Part shown: in pieces, positions 37,365 to 47,377 of the stretch
Numbering within the stretch: the first letter of the stretch is position 1
How the letters are laid out: each line of letters starts with the position of its first letter
Assembly: GCF_001262605.1 (NCBI RefSeq)
Contig: NZ_LGTC01000001.1
Span: 1,412,501 to 1,476,500 of the forward strand
DNA: 64,000 nucleotides
Origin: Pseudobacteroides cellulosolvens ATCC 35603 = DSM 2933
Lineage (GTDB): Bacteria > Bacillota > Clostridia > Acetivibrionales > DSM-2933
Direction of reading: 5' to 3'
The notes under the pieces: model-generated
Seen by the model: the letters and a program-made list of their open reading frames with translations, nothing else
The model's database searches: none
What the model was told of the DNA's origin: nothing
Position numbers and translations under genes: made by a program

Positions 37365-39665
37365 TTATTGTACAATCTGCCTGTTTGATCCATCTGTCTT
37401 TATCCTGTAGACCTTATTTCCATCTAATGAATTTCTATAGTATATATAATTGTCATAAATCTCAATATCTTCATAACTGGTATCTGTAACACTGTCTGTT
37501 GTAACTTTTGTCCTTTCGGTACCATCCAGTTTTACTTTATATATCGTTCTTTGATCTGAGGCGTTTATATAATATAACCAATCGTTTATTATATGCTCAC
37601 TATGATAATACCAGAATTTGAATGTCCCATCACTGTTGCGTATAAAGCCTGAAGGCTCATCAGTGCAGACGTCTCTTTTGTTATTTCCATTTAAATCTGC
37701 TTTTACAACCCTAGCTATGTAATTGTTATAACATTTAAAATATATTGTATCGCCTATAACGTCCACCCATGTAACAGCCCAATCATTACTTACAACAGTC
37801 TGATCGCTTCCATCGAGATACATCCTGTTAAGTTTATTGTCCTTAATATAATAAATACTCTCGCTTGATGCTTCTATTTCATAAACCTTTCCTTCACAGA
37901 TTTTTGTCCTTTCCGAACCATCAGTTTTAACCCTAAAAACACTTCTGCCATCGAATTCATTGATATAATATATAAACTCACCTTGAAGTACAATTTGAGC
38001 TGCCTGTTCATTAACAAGATTTAATATTTTATTTCCATCAAAGGACTTTTTCACAATATTTTTCTTACTGTTAATAAAATAGTACTGATCATTTGCTATA
38101 ATTACATTTCTTTTTCTTTAATAGTCATGTCAAAAAACTGACTATCGTTATTACAAGCCGGATATGCTTCCCTGTCCATTTATACTCAACCCCTAGCTGT
38201 TTGTCGGAAAGGTTGAAATGGAAATGGTTTATAAGATATCCGCCATCATTTAGATCATCATCATTAGATGTTGGATCAACATGGTAGTAAACACCGTTTA
38301 TCTTTACCATATTCCATGCATGCCCCACTTTGTTCCATCTTTTCTGGTTGCTGAAAGAGAACCTGTTAAGAAATCGGTCTCCCCTCTAACCTTTATACAT
38401 TCAATACCAACAGCATTTAGGAGCAATTGGAGAGCTTCCGCGTAACCGTCGCAAACTGCCGTACCGTTAATCAAGGCTCCATAAGCTTCATGTGTATCCG
38501 AAGGCAGTGTATCATTTATAAAATTGACCTTATCATACTTTACATATGTTACAACATAGTCATGCAATGCCATTTCCTTTTCCAATTCTGTCATTTCAGG
38601 CTTAATTACGCTTGCCACTACTTCCTTAACCTTTTTATCCATCTTTTCAAATCTGTCAAACAATTGTTGGTTTAATTTATCAGGAGTTTTGGGATTAACT
38701 ACATATATCTTCTTTAAATTTTTGTATCCCTTAAGCACGCTTATATCCCTTAACGGATTATCCAGCAAATAAAAATACTCAAGCTTTTTCAAGTTTGAAA
38801 GGCAGGATATATCATTGATCTGGTTATAAGATATATCAAGTGCACTCATACCTGATAATTCTTTTATAGGCGAAATATCTGCTATTTGGTTTTCTGAAAC
38901 TAATAGCCATATCAATTTTGTCAAATTCTTTAATATTGAAACATCCCTGACTTTGTTGTTTTTGAATTCCAATTTTGTAAGTTCTGTCAGAGATCCAAGA
39001 CTTGTGATATCCTTAATATTATTTTTATTCAAATTCAGTTCCGTAAGCCCTCTAAAGTACTGCAACCCATCAATGTTGGATATGCCTTTATTCTCAAGAT
39101 TCAATTTCTTAAGTTTTTTAGCATCAGTAGTCATTATGCTTCCGGTAGGCTTCTTCAAAGCTGTTCTTAATGCAGCTTCCAGCTTTGCATCTGGGAACTT
39201 TATTGCCTTAAGTGGTATGATAGTAACTGTCTTAGCTTTAGCTTCCCAATAAACATCTGTTCCAAGACTCTCAGCTATAAACCTGGTAGGTACTAGCGTC
39301 CTGCCATTTATCACCATAGGAGGAACATCAATTTTATGTACTTTACCGTTTATGTATGCATTTTTATTGTTTATTATGAGTTTTACAGTTTTCCCCTGCT
39401 TTTGTCCGATTACAGTTTTTGTTTTCGAATCCCATGTCACTGATGCACCAAGCCCTTCAAATATAACCCTTAAAGGGACCATTGTTCTTCCTGAAATAAC
39501 AGCAGGCGGAACGTCGAAGGTCAAATAATTGCCGTCTATAGCTACTTTTATGCTATTATCATCAGATGCCGCTGCAAAGGCCTGGGACTTAGATATAGAC
39601 AAGCCCGATAATAGTAAAATCGAAAAAACCGCAGCTATCAGCATTTTGTTTCTTATACTACTCAT
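37365..39665 (-). pseudogene. Stalk/LRR/transglutaminase/DUF5050 surface protein, frameshifted
   Basis: From ATG 39665 (AAGGAGAG upstream): signal peptide, two copies of the copper amine oxidase N-terminal-like stalk domain (VPPAVISGRTMVPLRVIFE), leucine-rich repeats (LTELNLNKNNIKDI), and a transglutaminase-like domain with the Cys in GTAVCDGYAEA. The frame breaks near 38335, just before the His/Asp part (GHAWNMVKINGVYYHVDPT). It breaks again near 38155 and near 38100, and ends with DUF5050-type repeats (DGTERTKV, DGSERTKI) from 38054 to 37365. Three single-base indels explain all breaks. It is either a pseudogene or contains sequence errors. Confidence 0.8.
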
Positions 39666-39749
39666 TTATTTCTCTCCTTAATACAAATCACAAAAGTGTC
39701 AATTTAGTTTACCATTTTCAACGAGTGCCATCAATATATAAAAAGATAT

Positions 39750-39783
39750 AAAAATACACCAAACCCAAGTTTAGTGTATTTTT
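39750..39783 (-). terminator. Rho-independent terminator
   Basis: AAAAATACACCAAA pairs with TTTAGTGTATTTTT around CCCAAG. It lies about 40 bases past the stop of the first CorC-like gene. Confidence 0.78.
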
Positions 39784-39821
39784 ATATTTGTCAATTACTA
39801 TTATCAAATTTTTAGAATTCC

Positions 39822-41141
39822 TCATTCGTTACTACTAACCACATTCTCAATCTTGGATATCTTAACCAAAAGCACCCTTTTATCCTCAACCTTTTCCATT
39901 TTAAAGACAAAGCCTCCAAACTCTATAACAGGCTTTTCCTCTTCAGAAGGTATTCTTCCGAGCTGTCCAATTAAAAAGCCGCTTAAAGTATCATATTCAT
40001 CCACAGGAAGCTCTGCACCAGTCAAGTCGGCTACCTTATCCAAATCTACAATACCCTTTGCAACAAATGATTTTTCATCAATCACATCTATTTCTTTATC
40101 TTCCTCTTCATCATACTCATCGTTCAAATCGCCTACTATTTCTTCCAGGACATCCTCAATAGTAACCATACCTGCTGTTCCCCCATACTCATCAATTACT
40201 ACTGCTATATTTTTCTTTTCTTTTTTAAACCTCTTAAGCATTTCATTTATGGGCATACTCTCAGGAACCGATATGATACTTCTTATAAAACCATCTATAT
40301 TTTTAATATTTTTACGTATCTTCTGTTCGTATAAATCACGAATATGGATAAATCCTACTACATTATCCTTATCACCTTCACATACAGGATACCTTGTATA
40401 TTTCTCATCCATTGCCATTTTTAATATGGTTTCAAATGAATCCTCCTTATAGACACATACCATATCCATACGGGGAATCATAATATCTTTTACTTGCTTA
40501 TCAGTAAATTCAAATATATTATCAACATATGTGTACTCGGTTTTGTCTATCAATCCATGCTTATAACTTTCCTCAACAAGTATTTTAATTTCATCATCGG
40601 TATGAGCAGCTTCATGTTCTTCCACCATGGAATACCCCATAAGCTTTAGTATAAAGTTGGTGGTGTGGTTGAACAACCACATAATGGGATAAGTGGCTCT
40701 ATAAAAAAGAAACAGCGGCAAACCTGTAGCAATTGAAAACTTTTCTGAGCTTATAATAGCCAGGGATTTTGGTACAAGCTCGCCCAATACAATATGCAAA
40801 CCTGTAATTATAAAAAACCCTAGAAAAATGGAAATTGAATGGATGGTACTTTCAGATAGCCCAAACTGATGAAGTAACGGGCCTATCATTTTAGATACAG
40901 TAGGTTCGCCAATCCAACCAAGAGCCAATGATGCCAATGTAATACCCAATTGGCATGCAGACAGATATGAGTTCAGGTCGCTAACTACCTTATAAGCAAA
41001 TTTTGCAGGTACACTTCCGGTTGAAACCAGTACTTCCAAACGTGATTTTCTAACCTTTACCAATGCAAACTCAGCACATACAAAAAAAGCATTCATAAGT
41101 ACAAAGAATAACACCAGTAAAATGTTAATTACAATTATCAT
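39822..41141 (-). CDS. CNNM/CBS transporter-associated protein (CorC/HlyC family), copy 1
   Basis: 439 residues: a CNNM (DUF21) membrane domain with about four helices (1-190), two CBS domains (about 205-335, with IMIPRMDMVCV and VVIDEYGGTAGMVTIEDVLEEIVGD) and a C-terminal CorC/HlyC domain (about 350-430, DTLSGFLIGQLGRIP). Family members are linked to Mg2+/Co2+ transport or resistance; older names as hemolysins are not reliable. A same-length paralogue lies directly upstream on the same strand (72-base gap), so the pair is probably co-transcribed and may form a heteromer. Confidence 0.92.
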   Translation of the reverse strand: MIIVINILLVLFFVLMNAFFVCAEFALVKVRKSRLEVLVSTGSVPAKFAYKVVSDLNSYLSACQLGITLASLALGWIGEPTVSKMIGPLLHQFGLSESTIHSISIFLGFFIITGLHIVLGELVPKSLAIISSEKFSIATGLPLFLFYRATYPIMWLFNHTTNFILKLMGYSMVEEHEAAHTDDEIKILVEESYKHGLIDKTEYTYVDNIFEFTDKQVKDIMIPRMDMVCVYKEDSFETILKMAMDEKYTRYPVCEGDKDNVVGFIHIRDLYEQKIRKNIKNIDGFIRSIISVPESMPINEMLKRFKKEKKNIAVVIDEYGGTAGMVTIEDVLEEIVGDLNDEYDEEEDKEIDVIDEKSFVAKGIVDLDKVADLTGAELPVDEYDTLSGFLIGQLGRIPSEEEKPVIEFGGFVFKMEKVEDKRVLLVKISKIENVVSSNE

Positions 41142-41213
41142 TTAAAATTTAATCCTCCAAGTCATTAATTAAAAGTCATACTTAATCTTAAATCAAATAG
41201 CTAACCTTTAATG

Positions 41214-42524
41214 CTATTGACAGCTTCCGTTTTTACATACCCTGATCTTTGATACCTTCTTCTCGTCAACCTCTTCAACCTTGAGCATCAAATCATTAAA
41301 CTCTATAGTTGAAGTATCTCCTTTTTCCGGTATTCTTCCCATCTGGCCGATAACAAATCCGCTCAGTGTTTCATAGTCGTCAACCGGAAGATCTACTCCA
41401 AGTGCTTCCTGGACCTCATCCAAGCTGACAGCACCATTTATAAGATACGTATTATCATCTATTTTTTCCATTTCCTTCTCTTCTACATCATCTTCATCAA
41501 AAATATTTCCCACAATTTCTTCTATCAAGTCTTCCAATGTAACAATCCCGGCTGTTCCGCCATATTCATCTATAACTATGGCCATATGGGTCTTGTTTCT
41601 CTGAAGTTCCTTTAAAAGTTCATCTGTCTTTTTTGAAGAAGGCACAAAATATGGATGCCTGATTATATCCTTTAAGTTGAAACTCTTCTTGTCGCCTTCT
41701 TCAGCCAAATATTGAATAATATATTTAGCATGCATTATACCTATAATATTATCAATGTTATCCTCATATACTGGTATTCTGGAATACTTTTCAGAGTTTA
41801 TAAATGAAGTTACCTCATTTAATCTTGCGTCAACAGGAAGAGCTTCAATTTCAGTTCTGTGAGTCATAATATCCGATACAACTTTATTATTAAAATCAAA
41901 AATATTATTGATCATTTCTTTCTCGGTCTCATCTATAGTACCTTTTTCTTCTCCTACATCCACCATCAGGCGGATTTCTTCTTCTGTCACCTTTTCATCA
42001 TCTTCATTAGGATCTACTCCAAAAAGCCTTACCAAAAAACCGGTTGTCATGGTCAGTATTTTGATGAAAGGATATGCAAATATTGAAAAAAAGTACAAAG
42101 GCCCTGCAACAAACCTTGATACAGCCTCTGCTTTTCTTACAGCCAGTTTTTTAGGAACCATTTCTCCTAAAACAAGTGTAAAATAAAGGAGCACTAGTGA
42201 AATTATAATTATTGATATGTTTTTTAGCCATATATCAGCTACAGAAATATTTGTCATTTTGATCAATCCGACAAACTTTTCTGCAAAATGCTCTGCAACA
42301 AATGCACTGACTAGAAAGTAAGAAAATGCAACACCAATTTGAATTGTGGCAAGAAATCGTCCTGGTTCTTCCAATAGTTTTTTCAAAAGCCTGCCTTTTC
42401 CATTTTGCTCCTCAGGCATAGATTTGATTTTGCTATCATTTAATGAAATCAAAGCAGTTTCAGATAAATTAAAAAACGCACTTAACACTATCAGTACAAC
42501 TAGTAATAGAATCTCGGGAAACAA
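41214..42524 (-). CDS. CNNM/CBS transporter-associated protein (CorC/HlyC family), copy 2
   Basis: 436 residues with the same domain order as its neighbour: CNNM membrane domain (SAFFNLSETALISL), CBS pair (IMTHRTEIEALPVD, VIDEYGGTAGIVTLEDLIEEIVGN), and a CorC/HlyC C-terminal domain (ETLSGFVIGQMGRIP). The first ATG (42533) abuts GGAGG with no spacer, so a TTG three codons later (42524), nine bases away, is the more likely start. The two paralogues are clearly diverged, so the duplication is old. Confidence 0.9.
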   Translation of the reverse strand: MFPEILLLVVLIVLSAFFNLSETALISLNDSKIKSMPEEQNGKGRLLKKLLEEPGRFLATIQIGVAFSYFLVSAFVAEHFAEKFVGLIKMTNISVADIWLKNISIIIISLVLLYFTLVLGEMVPKKLAVRKAEAVSRFVAGPLYFFSIFAYPFIKILTMTTGFLVRLFGVDPNEDDEKVTEEEIRLMVDVGEEKGTIDETEKEMINNIFDFNNKVVSDIMTHRTEIEALPVDARLNEVTSFINSEKYSRIPVYEDNIDNIIGIMHAKYIIQYLAEEGDKKSFNLKDIIRHPYFVPSSKKTDELLKELQRNKTHMAIVIDEYGGTAGIVTLEDLIEEIVGNIFDEDDVEEKEMEKIDDNTYLINGAVSLDEVQEALGVDLPVDDYETLSGFVIGQMGRIPEKGDTSTIEFNDLMLKVEEVDEKKVSKIRVCKNGSCQ

Positions 42525-42571
42525 ATTTTTCATCCTCCATGTTAATTATTTACATACATAACTTAGACATT

Positions 42572-42616
42572 AAAAAAAGGCATAATAATCCTGTCTTTTT
42601 GGATTTAAAGCCTTTT
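42572..42616 (-). terminator. Terminator hairpin downstream of the O-antigen ligase unit
   Basis: On the minus strand AAAAGGC and AAATCC pair with GGATTAT and GCCTTTTTTT in a nested stem ending in seven Ts. It separates the ligase-like gene and the unidentified frame from the CorC-like pair. Confidence 0.65.
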
Positions 42617-42880
42617 GCTAAAACTTGTCATTAACCGATTTCTAATTTTTATAAATACCTGATTTAGTGCTTTACTACTTCGTATATCATCTGGAATATC
42701 TTCCATTTTAACAATCACTCCATATTTCTTCATTTTATTGTAATTTACTATATTATCTTCTATTATGTCAAGGATGCTTAAAGGTTTATACTCGAATTTA
42801 TCTGCTTTATATGCATCATTGCACCCAATACCTTTATTTTTCGATAAATATACCTGAATTAGTGGAATAGTTTGGATTTA
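42605..42880 (-). other. Unidentified open frame without start codon, possible gene remnant
   Basis: A 91-codon open frame follows the O-antigen-ligase-like gene. It reads like protein (GIGCNDAYKADKFEYKPLSI, later MKKYGVIVKMEDIPDDIR and FIKIRNRLMTSF) but has no ATG/GTG/TTG with a ribosome site. The internal ATG would give only about 44 residues. I do not recognise it. It could be the 3' end of a lost gene. The rest of the 42534-42892 gap is the terminator at 42572-42616. Confidence 0.3.
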
Positions 42881-42892
42881 ATCACTGTTATA

Positions 42893-44677
42893 TTAATGGT
42901 GATAATAATCCTTCATATTTGATGAATACATATTTGGAAACTCTATACCAATAAGAGGCCAGAACACAATCATCGTACAAATATTTTCATCTGTAAAAAG
43001 GCCGCAAATACAGTACACAACGGTTATAGCCAATATTGAAACGTTTTTCTTCCTAAATGCTGAAAATAATATCCATAGAATGATAAGTATAAATATTAAC
43101 ATTGATAGCCCGCCTGTTTCAATTGCCTTTTGTAAAAACATGTTATGTGCCATATCAATATTCACATAAGCATTATACATAAACTTAAGCTTTCCAATAT
43201 AATCATCCTGCTGGAATGCATAATAAAACGTATCAGGTCCGCTGCCTACTGCAATATAGTTTTTAACAAGAGGTATAGTTCGTGACCAGATATATCCCCT
43301 TCCTGATGCAAACCTTTCCTTGCCGGTAAAGAGGCCTGACAGTACCTCTTTCATTTTCGCTTCTTTTCCGTAAAGATCCGCAAGTAAAAAGGTATTTTCC
43401 TTTATAATAAACCTCAAAAGGGCATTTTGCTTTTTTATGTACAGGTTTTCCTTATCTGCAAAAACAATGAAATCTCGATAATTGTCCCTGTTTATAACAT
43501 AACCTTCGTCATCAGGTGAATAATCAAGGGTCAGCTCCAAACCGTAAGTATCGGAAAATACAAGGTTACTGTACCTTTTCTCAATATTAAGGCTATTATT
43601 ATTAAATCTGAGTGTCAGCTTATTTTTATTTACAGTAAAGTCATTTATCCTTTCTGTTATACCTGCAGCAGTATCCTGAGTATTTATGTAGACTGTAGAT
43701 AATCTCTCCATAAATTTCCCATTTCCTAGAATCAAGGTTGTTCCCAAAACTATAGCCATACAAATAAAAACTGATATAAAACTTTTATAATAAATCTTAA
43801 TTTTTTTCAAAGCCATTAAAACTATCACTATGGTTCCTACTGCCGCTCCAAGATATGCACCTCTTGAATAACAGTTTAACAATGAAAATAAAGACAGAGA
43901 CATTGTAAAAAGCGGAAGTATCATTTGCTTTTTATTTTCTATAAAAATAGCTTTAGATAAGGTAAATACCATTATTATTGCTGAATATGTTCCAAATACA
44001 TTTGAATTATAAAGGGTTGAGTAGATGGAATTTCTAAAGGAAGAGCTGTCCGGATATAGTATCCCATTAGCCAGTTCCTCATAGCTATTTGGTATTATGA
44101 TGCTTTTAATAAATTCTGTTTTGAATGGATCTAAACCAAAAAACTGAAAAATGCCTAATATAAAGATAATATTGGCGGAAATATATATAATTTTATAAAT
44201 CCAATCCCTTTTAAATTTGTCTGAATATAAAAGCCCGCATGCCATAATGATAAAGACCGACACTATTGTGAAGAGTCCTTCATTTTGGCATCTATAACCA
44301 AACAATGAAACACTAAGATTGCTTGATAAGATTGTGGATATGATGCATGTAATAATATAGATTCCCGTCAGAGCCAGTAAGACTATATTTTCTTTATTTT
44401 GACCTCTTTCAAGATGGCTTTTATTCTGAAAAAACTTTTTCAAGCCATAAAATAACGGAATTACTGCTACAATAGCTGCAATATAAAGGGCCCAGGATTT
44501 CCAAAAGGCAAAAAAGTCATATGCATCAGGTAAAGCGTTTGATGGATTTTCAATTATCCTTAATCTAACAACAAGTGGAATAAAAGCTATTGTAAAAATT
44601 ACCATCGAAATTGCCGTTATATTTAATGCTCTATTCCTTACTTCTCTTTTTGCACATGCTTTTTTGTCTTTTTTCAA
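42893..44677 (-). CDS. O-antigen ligase-like polytopic membrane protein
   Basis: 594 residues with about 12 membrane helices and a large outside loop of about 130 residues (about 340-470) before the last helices. The loop-adjacent motif GRGYIWSRTIPLVKNYIAVGSGPDTF and later DMAHNMFLQKAIETGG match the Wzy_C/O-antigen ligase family, which polymerises or attaches glycans on the outer face. The TTG start at 44677 follows CGGAGTG. It lies directly downstream of the LRR-SLH surface protein genes (48 bases), suggesting a role in decorating S-layer or cell-wall glycans; that link is inference. Confidence 0.85.
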   Translation of the reverse strand: MKKDKKACAKREVRNRALNITAISMVIFTIAFIPLVVRLRIIENPSNALPDAYDFFAFWKSWALYIAAIVAVIPLFYGLKKFFQNKSHLERGQNKENIVLLALTGIYIITCIISTILSSNLSVSLFGYRCQNEGLFTIVSVFIIMACGLLYSDKFKRDWIYKIIYISANIIFILGIFQFFGLDPFKTEFIKSIIIPNSYEELANGILYPDSSSFRNSIYSTLYNSNVFGTYSAIIMVFTLSKAIFIENKKQMILPLFTMSLSLFSLLNCYSRGAYLGAAVGTIVIVLMALKKIKIYYKSFISVFICMAIVLGTTLILGNGKFMERLSTVYINTQDTAAGITERINDFTVNKNKLTLRFNNNSLNIEKRYSNLVFSDTYGLELTLDYSPDDEGYVINRDNYRDFIVFADKENLYIKKQNALLRFIIKENTFLLADLYGKEAKMKEVLSGLFTGKERFASGRGYIWSRTIPLVKNYIAVGSGPDTFYYAFQQDDYIGKLKFMYNAYVNIDMAHNMFLQKAIETGGLSMLIFILIILWILFSAFRKKNVSILAITVVYCICGLFTDENICTMIVFWPLIGIEFPNMYSSNMKDYYHH

Positions 44678-44725
44678 TCACTACACTCCGATCTTTTTTA
44701 AGGAATGACAAAAATATTACAATTC

Positions 44726-47377
44726 TTATAACTGTTCAAACAGCATATAAACCATTTTAGCAACTTCAGCTCTTGTTGTATAGCCTTTAGGGTCAAATAA
44801 ACCATTTGATTTACCGGACATTATTTTCTTACCCACAACAAACCTGATATGTTCTTCTGCATACATAGAAATTTTCTTTTTGTCCTTAAATGTCAATTCT
44901 CCTGTATTATCATCTATATGAGCATCAGTATATGTTAATGCCCTTGATATCATTACTGCCGCATCTTCCCTTGTAATTTTATCATTTGGGTTGAATTTTC
45001 CCTTCCAACCGGTTATTATCCTTGCTTCGGCCGCAGCAATTACAGCATTTCTATACCAGTCGCTTTCTTTGATATCTGAGAAAGATACATTTGAACCATT
45101 GGCCTCAAGCTTTAAAAGTCTTGTGATAATGGAAGCAAACTCTGCTCTTGTAATATTCAAATCAGGCTTGAATAGACCTTTTTCATATCCCTTCACAATA
45201 CCTTTGGCAGACATTGCTTCTATATAAACCTGTGGCCAGCTTCCTTTTTTTACATCATTATATTTAGTGCTGTTATTTATTACACATACAGGTGCAAGTG
45301 CTCTTGTTTTTGCAGTAATAGTTTCTGAATCCTTGTGGTACTTTGCTCCTAGATTTTCGATTTCACCATCGAATCCTAAGCTTATAAGAGTTAAATATTC
45401 ATTGCTGTCGGTTGATTCATAAGGCAGTGCAATTCTTACAGGGTTCTTTGATTTCTTTAATACAGCCTTATCACCGTTTATATCCTCAGTTATAAATGTA
45501 ATCCTGACAACATCTGAAGAACCCGTTACGCCCTTTTGCTCTTTCGTCAAGCCTGACAACGGCATATTTCCAAGTGTTAAAGACAGCTGCTTAATATCCT
45601 TTGATATAAATTCTTTTATGCTAAAACTCAATGTAATACGTGGTGTAATCAATCGTATTTCATTACTGCCTTTTAGATCAAGGCTTTTTAAAAAACTATC
45701 AGGAATATTTACCACACAACTTTCAGTGTTGATTTCATTTGAAAGATCAATTTCGCAAATCTTATTCTTGATCATTTGAGCTATATAATCGTCTCCTGCA
45801 TTTACATCAACTATTGTTTTATCATTTTCCAATTTGACTTCCATTCCTTTTCCATCTGATGCAGGCTTTTTACCATCACTAGGTTTTGTTACAGCTGCCT
45901 TTGTTGGTGTGACTGCAGCGGTAACTGTAGGCGTTGCAGTAGGTGTTGGCGTCGATGCTTGCTGAACCGGCAATGCTGCACCTCCACCTCCACCTTGACT
46001 TCCCTGACTAGCTTGGGTAGCTGCTGGTGTTGGCGTTGGTGTTGTATCTGCTGAAGGAGTTGGTGTTACATCTCCTTGTGCAGGCGTTTCATCTGGCATA
46101 TTTGTTCCTGTTGGTGTTGGCGTTGATTCTGATATTGATGTTGGTGTCGATTCAGTTATTGTTGCTGTTGGTGCCGATTCAGTTGTTGTTGCTGTTGGTG
46201 TTGCAACTGCTGTATGTGTTGCTGTTGGTGTTGCTGTTGGTGTTGCTGTTGGCGTTGCTTCTACTGTCGGTGTTGTTTCTGCTATTGGTGTTCCTGTTGC
46301 TGTTGGAGTAGATTCTTCTGTCGGTGTTACCATTGGTGTTGCTGTAGGGGTTACTTCTACTGTCGGCGTTGCTGTAGGTGTTGGAGTTGATTCTGCTGTT
46401 GTCGGTGTTGCTTCTTCAACCACAGTTAGGTTCATTGTTGCTGCTGCATTTGTATTTCTTGACTCTGCTCCCCTGATAATACCTTTTACAGTATACACAC
46501 CAGGCTTATCTAATGACAAAACTCCGTCTTTAACAGCTTTCTCATTTCCTTCGCTATCAATATAGGTGTAATCAACTAAACCATCAAGACCTTTGTCTTC
46601 TATTACTTCATTATTAATACTACATTTAATAAATTTATTTAAATCAATGATTGAAGATGTAGTTGTTTCAACCGACAAATCTGAGCTAAAGCAAAGCTGC
46701 TTTTGATCAATAATGTTTATAGAAAGCGGTAACCCCTCAATACCTTTAATATAGTTTTTTGAAAGATTGTATTGGCAATTCCGTTTTTTCGCATCGTTTA
46801 TAATCACTTGAGGTATTTTTGTAAGATTATTCATGGACAAATCAACATACTGTGCTTTCGTATTACTTAGATCATAGTCAATAGGCACTTCATTGATTTT
46901 ATTGCTAGATAACAATATAGATTCAAGTTGGCTATTTATGCTGAAATCGGGCATTGCTTTCAAGCCACAATTGGTTAAATCAATGTTACCTAAATTTGTT
47001 AGCCTCTCTATTCCATCTTTTCCACCAGGGACAGTATTAATTTTTTCATTGTCCCTTATTGTCAAATTTCTCAAGTAACCTATATTTAGAACTTCCTCTG
47101 GAAATTTTTCAAACCCGCAGGATGAAATATTTAATTCTTCCAGGCTATACATTAATTCGATATTCTCAGGCAATTTATTTATCAAGTTACCAGACATATC
47201 AAGGAAATATAATTTGTCAAGATTCAAAACATCTTCTGGAAATGATGAAAGTTCACATCTATCAAGCTTTAATATTCTTAACTCATTTAAAGAAGACAGA
47301 CCGCTTTCTTTAGGTATATCTTTTAATCTATTACCCCCAAGTCCAAACGATAAAGTTCTTGCATCTTTGTTAAACAT
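44726..47377 (-). CDS. LRR-SLH surface protein, C-terminal part of frameshifted gene
   Basis: This frame begins inside the leucine-rich region (LGGNRLKDIPKESGLSSL) and continues the protein encoded by 47323-50088 after a one-base shift at 47334-47338. Order: leucine-rich repeats (about 1-235), an Ig-like domain, a Thr/Pro/Ala linker of about 170 residues rich in TPTATPT, a Gly-rich patch, a beta domain, and three SLH domains (about 690-883; ITRAEFASIITRLL, ITREDAAVMISRAL, TTRAEVAKMVYML) that bind the cell-wall polymer. There is no signal or ribosome site at its first ATG, so it is not an independent gene. Confidence 0.85.
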   Translation of the reverse strand: MFNKDARTLSFGLGGNRLKDIPKESGLSSLNELRILKLDRCELSSFPEDVLNLDKLYFLDMSGNLINKLPENIELMYSLEELNISSCGFEKFPEEVLNIGYLRNLTIRDNEKINTVPGGKDGIERLTNLGNIDLTNCGLKAMPDFSINSQLESILLSSNKINEVPIDYDLSNTKAQYVDLSMNNLTKIPQVIINDAKKRNCQYNLSKNYIKGIEGLPLSINIIDQKQLCFSSDLSVETTTSSIIDLNKFIKCSINNEVIEDKGLDGLVDYTYIDSEGNEKAVKDGVLSLDKPGVYTVKGIIRGAESRNTNAAATMNLTVVEEATPTTAESTPTPTATPTVEVTPTATPMVTPTEESTPTATGTPIAETTPTVEATPTATPTATPTATHTAVATPTATTTESAPTATITESTPTSISESTPTPTGTNMPDETPAQGDVTPTPSADTTPTPTPAATQASQGSQGGGGGAALPVQQASTPTPTATPTVTAAVTPTKAAVTKPSDGKKPASDGKGMEVKLENDKTIVDVNAGDDYIAQMIKNKICEIDLSNEINTESCVVNIPDSFLKSLDLKGSNEIRLITPRITLSFSIKEFISKDIKQLSLTLGNMPLSGLTKEQKGVTGSSDVVRITFITEDINGDKAVLKKSKNPVRIALPYESTDSNEYLTLISLGFDGEIENLGAKYHKDSETITAKTRALAPVCVINNSTKYNDVKKGSWPQVYIEAMSAKGIVKGYEKGLFKPDLNITRAEFASIITRLLKLEANGSNVSFSDIKESDWYRNAVIAAAEARIITGWKGKFNPNDKITREDAAVMISRALTYTDAHIDDNTGELTFKDKKKISMYAEEHIRFVVGKKIMSGKSNGLFDPKGYTTRAEVAKMVYMLFEQL

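Noticed and set aside
39822..42524. Hemolysin function for the two CorC/HlyC-type proteins
   Set aside because: The hemolysin name is historical; the domain order fits ion-transport-associated proteins and nothing here shows cytolysis.
46027..46311. Leu/Val-rich plus-strand frame resembling a membrane protein
   Set aside because: It is the complement of the repetitive TPTATPT linker of the SLH protein; the hydrophobic look comes from the repeat codons.
45890..46430. Dense short repeats that might suggest a CRISPR or minisatellite
   Set aside because: The repeats are in-frame codons for the Thr/Pro/Ala linker, with no constant repeat-spacer pattern.
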